DNA of 64,000 nucleotides from Panicum virgatum (lineage: Eukaryota; Streptophyta; Magnoliopsida; Poales; Poaceae), in the NCBI RefSeq assembly GCF_016808335.1, contig NC_053153.1, forward strand, positions 20,905,033 through 20,969,032, in the 5' to 3' direction. Every line of letters starts with the position of its first letter. The first letter of the stretch is position 1. Below are positions 59,547 through 64,000 of this stretch, piece by piece. A program made the position numbers and the translations under genes. Under the pieces are notes generated by a model, which was not told the origin of the DNA, did no database searches, and saw nothing but the letters and a program-made list of their open reading frames with translations.

Positions 59547-62500
59547 CACTACTATAGAAAGGCTAATTTGTTTTGGTTGGGAAACTCTTGTTGTCCCGGT
59601 TTTCCAACCGGGAACGTCAGGCCGGGACAAAAGGGGGGTCCTTTTGTCCCGGGTCTGGCAACCGGGACAAAAGGTGCTGCCAGCGCCACGTGGCTGGCGC
59701 ACTCTTTTGTCCTGGTTGGTGTTGCCAACCGCGACAAAAGGTCTTTTTTTTCTGTTTTCTTTTTCTAAATTCTTTTTCTATTTCAATTATACTTTTGCAT
59801 TTTAATTAAACTTATGTATTGGAATTCAGTGTGTATAATCTCCACTAATATATACACATATATATAGTTACTTATATAATATTTGTCCTAGATAGTTTTC
59901 ATATATAAATTAATTCACTTATATATATATATATATGTATGTATGTATGTATACACATATCTATACATGTGAATTCCTTTACATATGAAAATGTCTAGGA
60001 CCAATATTATATATATATATGCGTATATTATCATATATACACACACATATATATTTACATAGGTATATTCATTCTTAATTACATATATACGCGTATATTA
60101 TCATATTTGCTGCGATTGTCAATATTAGATAGTCCATCATAGTAGAATTCGGCTTTTGGATCGAGGACTTGCTCAACAATAAATCCGGATAATTGTTCTT
60201 GAATCGCCATAATCTTTTCCTCCGGTATGAGTTTATCGCGCATCTCCTGGACGTATGGAAAAAGGGGATAATTAATTTCGACTAATTAAAATACGAGTTC
60301 AAATATTAACAAGTTTTTTACTTACTTCCTCCTCCCAATCTGTCCAGGCCCTTGGAGGACCTACCAGACCATGGATGTTCTCGTATACATAGTATGCGCA
60401 TAAATTAGTGACTTGTTTCTGCCTCATACACTTTAAGAGAGAAGAGATTATCAGGTATTTTTACATAAATATATAATAAAACCAATGAATCGTGCAACGA
60501 ATCATCCAAGTGCATACCGCAAAATCTGTCTTGATCTTCAATTCCTTGTCAAATTTGCCTGGATGATTTTTAGCGAATTGTTTCCAAATTCTGTGCATGA
60601 TTAGAACAATTATAGTCAAGTAACAAAGTGTTTCAAATTATCGGTCATCGACGGAGTAGTGGTAGAATTACTTTTTCATCATGTTAAGAAGATTTTCTTC
60701 TGGATTTCTCCTCAATGAGTCCATAACCACGAGTAGGCTTTTCTCGGGAATTATGACAATTAGGGCCCGGTGTTCACTGCAAGATTATACGGAGGTAGTT
60801 CTTGGTAGTTAAGGTTTAAACAATTCGATTACAGAATAGAAAGAGTTAGACGGAAGGAATCACTCACGCAAAGTTGTAAGGAAACAATATCATTTGCTTG
60901 TTGTGATGAACGCTTATGTACTTGAACAAGTTTTGGTATAGCTCATCGGAAGTGTCGCGTAGAATCCTCCAATTACAAGTAATTGGGTCGATGAAGCCGA
61001 GGTGAGAGTATCCCTTTCTTCTGCAAGTTTGTATCTCCATTCTACATGATACCGAATAAATCAAGGGATCAGTATGTTGAGATCATGCAAAACAATACGT
61101 AAGGAGAGTAAAATACTTACAGAACCCACAAGACGACCATAGAGATGTCGAGGTCCTCCTGATGGAATAATTAAAAGATCTGCAATATCTATCATACATC
61201 TTGATTAATTAAAAAGAGTACTTAATCCATTACAGAACTTAACAAAGGAGTACTATACATGAAACTTAAAAATTCGGACAACAACACATAGATTTTCAAC
61301 CGTCCTTGCGTTGGAACGCAAAATGCTCTAACGGATTTCTTGCTGGCGCAGAAGAAGATGGCGGAGCTGAAACCTCCGAGTTTGGTGGTGACGAACCATA
61401 ACGCCGTAATAAATCCTCAAGATCAAACAGAGGTTCCTCGCCCCTTGCCATGCATTCTCTATATTCTTTTTCCAAATAACGGAGCCCAGCCCTATGAAAA
61501 GCACTAGGTTTTTTGGACCGACGACCTACTCGAGTTGTGCCCTTCTCTCCAGAAGGACAACGATCACCCCCACCGGCGCCACTCCCTCCAGCTGCTGAAG
61601 CCATTTTTTACTGAAAAATACCTTTATTTTCCACAAAATTATAAATTCTTACCATTACAATGCAAAAATTATTTACTATTACAATTACAATGATCAGGTT
61701 AATAACTCTTGCAAATAACAATGAAATCATATAAAAAAGACGAAATGTATCATTAATTGAAAGAAATCTCTAATTAATTGAAAGAAATCTCTATAACTTC
61801 TAATTACTTTGACACCCTTCAGTTCCAGGAGTACACTCTTTTCAATATCCAGAAACCCTCTAGAAGAAAAATAAACCTTTATTTCTGAAAATGTATATGT
61901 CAGTAACCTCAACCCTGCGGTGATGACACTGACTTTCGGGGGGACACGGTGCGGTACAAGGATGTCACCAATCGGCCAGTCGCAGCACCAAAATTTACGA
62001 TTAATAGGCACAGCACTTGGCATAGGCAGCGTGCTCGTTGATATACTCTCAGTACAACAACGGCCATGCTGACTGCGTCAAATGCTGTCTTCTTATCAAT
62101 CGGAAGTGGTGGTGATGCGACCAACCGATTCGCGACGTCCTTATAGCGCATCGTGTATCCCCGAAAGGTAGTGCCATCACCGTTGGATGGAGATTAACGA
62201 CGTATACTTGTTTCGAAATAAAGATTTTTTTAGGTTCTAGATGGTTTCAATGTGAGCCTGAATAAATACATCACTAGAGTGTCAAAATAATCCATTCATA
62301 ATACAAAAAATTCTAATATACTCATTTCATTAATTCATTAATGAATACAAAAATCAACTATCCACAATATGGTCATATATACAAATACATCACATGAAGT
62401 GTCTACACTCATTCTAAAAATTTCTACTATCCACATACTCATCTAAATCTAAAAGAAAATCACACCTACATATGCAATCTAGCTAAATGTCCAAGAAATG

Positions 62501-63031
62501 AGCTAGCTACACATTTTCTCTATTTCTAAAGCATGAAATGAAATTTACAAGCCAAGAAAGAAGAGAAAAATAAGCCCCAAACCTTTAGTGCCGATGGATG
62601 GACGGGGAATCAAAGATCTTCACAAATATGTTGAAGAAATGAGCAAGAACTCCTCTCTCCCGAGCCAAGAACAACAAGAAACAAGTGAGCTGAATGGCTC
62701 GGGCGGGGGGAGAGGGAAGGGGATAAGAGGGCCAAGGAGTTTTGTCCCGGTTGGAGACACCAACCGGGACAAAAAGGGGGGTCTTTTATCCCGGTTGGTG
62801 GCTCCAACCGGGACAAAAAGTTGCGCGGGCCTTTTGTCTCGGTTGGAGCCACCAACCGGGATAAAAGGCCACCCTTTTATCCCGATTGGTGCCTCCAACC
62901 AGGAGAAAAGGTCCCTGTCTCCCCCGCTGGCCCGGCTAGCCGTTGGACTCGAGACAAAAGCCACCTATTGTCCCGGGCCCAAAGGCTGCCGGGACAAATG
63001 GCTTGGAACAAAGGACTATTCTATAGTAGTG
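59547..63031. mobile_element. CACTA element carrying an Ulp1-like gene remnant
   Basis: A 3,485-bp element beginning CACTACTATAGAA and ending TTCTATAGTAGTG, flanked by the trinucleotide ATA at 59544-59546 and 63032-63034. Subterminal regions (59580-59745 and 62740-63000) are arrays of TTTTGTCCCGGTTGG and its inverse CCAACCGGGACAAAAG, the binding-site-like motifs of grass CACTA elements. It has no TNPD-type transposase and is therefore non-autonomous. The interior carries minus-strand exons of a C48-like cysteine peptidase and upstream conserved segments (about 61740-62160) with frameshifts. Confidence 0.92.
60110..61604 (-). pseudogene. Ulp1/C48-like peptidase remnant in the CACTA element
   Basis: The ATG at 61604 starts MASAAGGSGAGGGDRCPSGE in an exon to about 61296. 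Further exon-like pieces are DLDISMVVLWVL (about 61125-61160), SHLGFIDPITCNWRILRD to QMILFPYNFA (about 60870-61040), EHRALIVIIPEKSLLVVMDS (about 60665-60781), FAKNHPGKFDKELKIKTDFA (about 60510-60595), MRQKQVTNLCAYYVYENIHG (about 60325-60430) and a tail (about 60110-60255). The His, Asp and Cys of the Ulp1 triad can be placed in EHRAL, VMDSL and NLCAYY, with a Gln upstream of the Cys; the usual HW is HR. These genes normally cleave SUMO-like conjugates in the host, but transposon-borne copies have no proven role. Upstream exons are frameshifted, so I treat it as a remnant. Confidence 0.6.
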
Positions 63032-63034
63032 ATA

Positions 63035-63178
63035 CAAAACAAAGGTGGCTAGTGATAGATCATGTTGACCATGTCTTTTGAGTTTGCTGTGTTTCAGAGT
63101 CGGGGACCGTTGCACCCGTCTTTCAGCTGAGTCTGTATCAGTTCCTTGTCTTTGATGGCTGCGTCCATTGCTCTTCTT
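63035..63178. other. Short spacer
   Basis: No features between the CACTA element and MITE copy B. Confidence 0.5.
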
Positions 63179-63185
63179 GTTAATG

Positions 63186-63602
63186 CTGGTGCAAACCACA
63201 ACTTCGTGAAAACTCATGCAAACCACGGTAAAAAGGTCGTCTAAATTCACCAAAAAAATCACACATATAGATAATATAGATAATATGGTGATATACAATC
63301 TTGTAAAATATCTTGTCCAAACTCGACTTTGTTTGTGAGATATAAAAATAACAAATTTCAAATCAGATTTCGTTTGTGAGATATAAAAATAACAAATTTC
63401 AAATCATCTGGACAACTTTCTGGTTTGAAATTTGTTATTTTTATATCTCACAAACGAAGTCGAGTTTGGACAAGATATTTTACAAGATTGTGTATTATCA
63501 TATCATCTACATGTGTGATTTTTTGGGTGAATTTAGATGACTTTTTTACCATGGTTTGTATGAGTTTTCACAAAGACGGTGGTTTGCACTAGATACGTTC
63601 CC
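63186..63602. mobile_element. Mutator-like MITE, copy B
   Basis: Same palindromic family as 37843-38220: left CTGGTGCAAACCACAAC, right GTGGTTTGCACTAGATACG. It is flanked by GTTAATG at 63179-63185 and 63603-63609. A 41-bp internal block (GTTTGTGAGATATAAAAATA...) is doubled in the left-centre, so the copy is longer than copy A. Its left tip lacks the GGAACATAT present in copy A. Confidence 0.78.
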
Positions 63603-63609
63603 GTTAATG

Positions 63610-64000
63610 TAATCCCCCCTCGTTTCTGGTAAGTTTCTTTGGTAGGTTCCTCTCTCCCATACTGGTTAGCATCTAGCTAACTTGTGTAAACTTTATTTTG
63701 GCTCTTAAATAATTGTTGGGGAGCATGCTCCACGGTTTTCCTTTTAAAAAAAGAGCTCTTTTATAATGATTGTAAAGTACCAATGGGCACTTTAAGGAAA
63801 AAGTGAATTTTTTTCTAGCCGTTGATATATGAAAAGCATTTATAAGAAATTAAATTAAATTAGTATTCGGTCCCATCTTTTATTACTTGGTCCCACATTT
63901 TGGAAGTACTTTATCCTAGGTACTTTCTATCTTCACCGTCGTAGAATTTTATCAGATGGACGGCTCCTATTTTTGAAGTGTAATTCACTAATATGTACAA
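63610..64000. other. Window end; no gene recognised
   Basis: AT-rich sequence with no coding signal. Confidence 0.45.

Noticed and set aside
59573..59809. Short frames through the GTCCCGG repeats
   Set aside because: These are subterminal repeats of the CACTA element, mirrored at 62.6-63.0 kb.

Overview
This window is nuclear DNA from a grass, most likely a panicoid. The evidence is the grass-type transposon content (Tourist, Stowaway, CACTA, Mutator and hAT elements, Helitron ends, SIRE/Opie-like copia) together with intron-containing plant genes, some of which pass from GC-rich 5' ends into AT-rich introns. No bacterial, organellar or viral genome segment, tRNA, rRNA or CRISPR array was seen.

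Layout. 1-3.1 kb: retrotransposon debris, with a copia gag fragment on the minus strand facing a copia pol fragment on the plus strand. 3.5-6.4 kb (+): 3' half of a SET/TPR-domain gene, 5'-truncated and split by a 5'-truncated LINE. 7.05-14.12 kb (-): valyl-tRNA synthetase gene of about 20 exons. Its aminoacylation, editing and early anticodon-binding regions read open, but a TAG and a frameshift fall in the C-terminal exons. 14.9-16.4 kb: a Tourist MITE and a 970-bp Mutator-like foldback element. 17.3-18.5 kb (+): small HMA-domain protein with an EEKK-repeat tail. 19.8-21.35 kb (-): intronless mitochondrial-type PPR protein. 22.0-23.5 kb: Helitron carrying a broken copy of the chloroplast ribosomal protein S1 gene. 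24.3-26.6 kb: Gypsy-type 3' LTR holding a hAT MITE. 27.1-27.8 kb: short CACTA derivative. 28.9-31.6 kb (+): mitochondrial dihydrolipoamide dehydrogenase pseudogene with a 575-bp hAT MITE inside. 32.0-36.8 kb: region bounded by two inward-facing Helitron 3' ends. 37.8-38.8 kb: a Mutator-like MITE and a Stowaway MITE. 39.2-49.87 kb (+): full-length copia element with AGACT target-site duplication, disabled by stops and frameshifts. 50.1 kb: Helitron 3' end. 51.0-53.1 kb (-): LEA/LTI65 (RD29-like) stress gene with G-box and DRE-like sites upstream. 55.6-58.8 kb: Mutator element lacking its catalytic core. 59.5-63.0 kb: CACTA element carrying an Ulp1-like protease remnant. 63.2-63.6 kb: second copy of the 37.8-kb MITE.

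Genes likely to be functional are the HMA protein, the PPR protein and the LEA/LTI65 protein. The valyl-tRNA synthetase is uncertain. The three housekeeping pseudogenes (SET/TPR, rps1, LPD) were broken or moved by transposons. The genes do not form an operon or pathway; they are islands in nested transposons. Exon limits come from reading frame, GT/AG sites and remembered family conservation, with no alignment or transcript data. Family names are assignments from memory of the families and were not searched.
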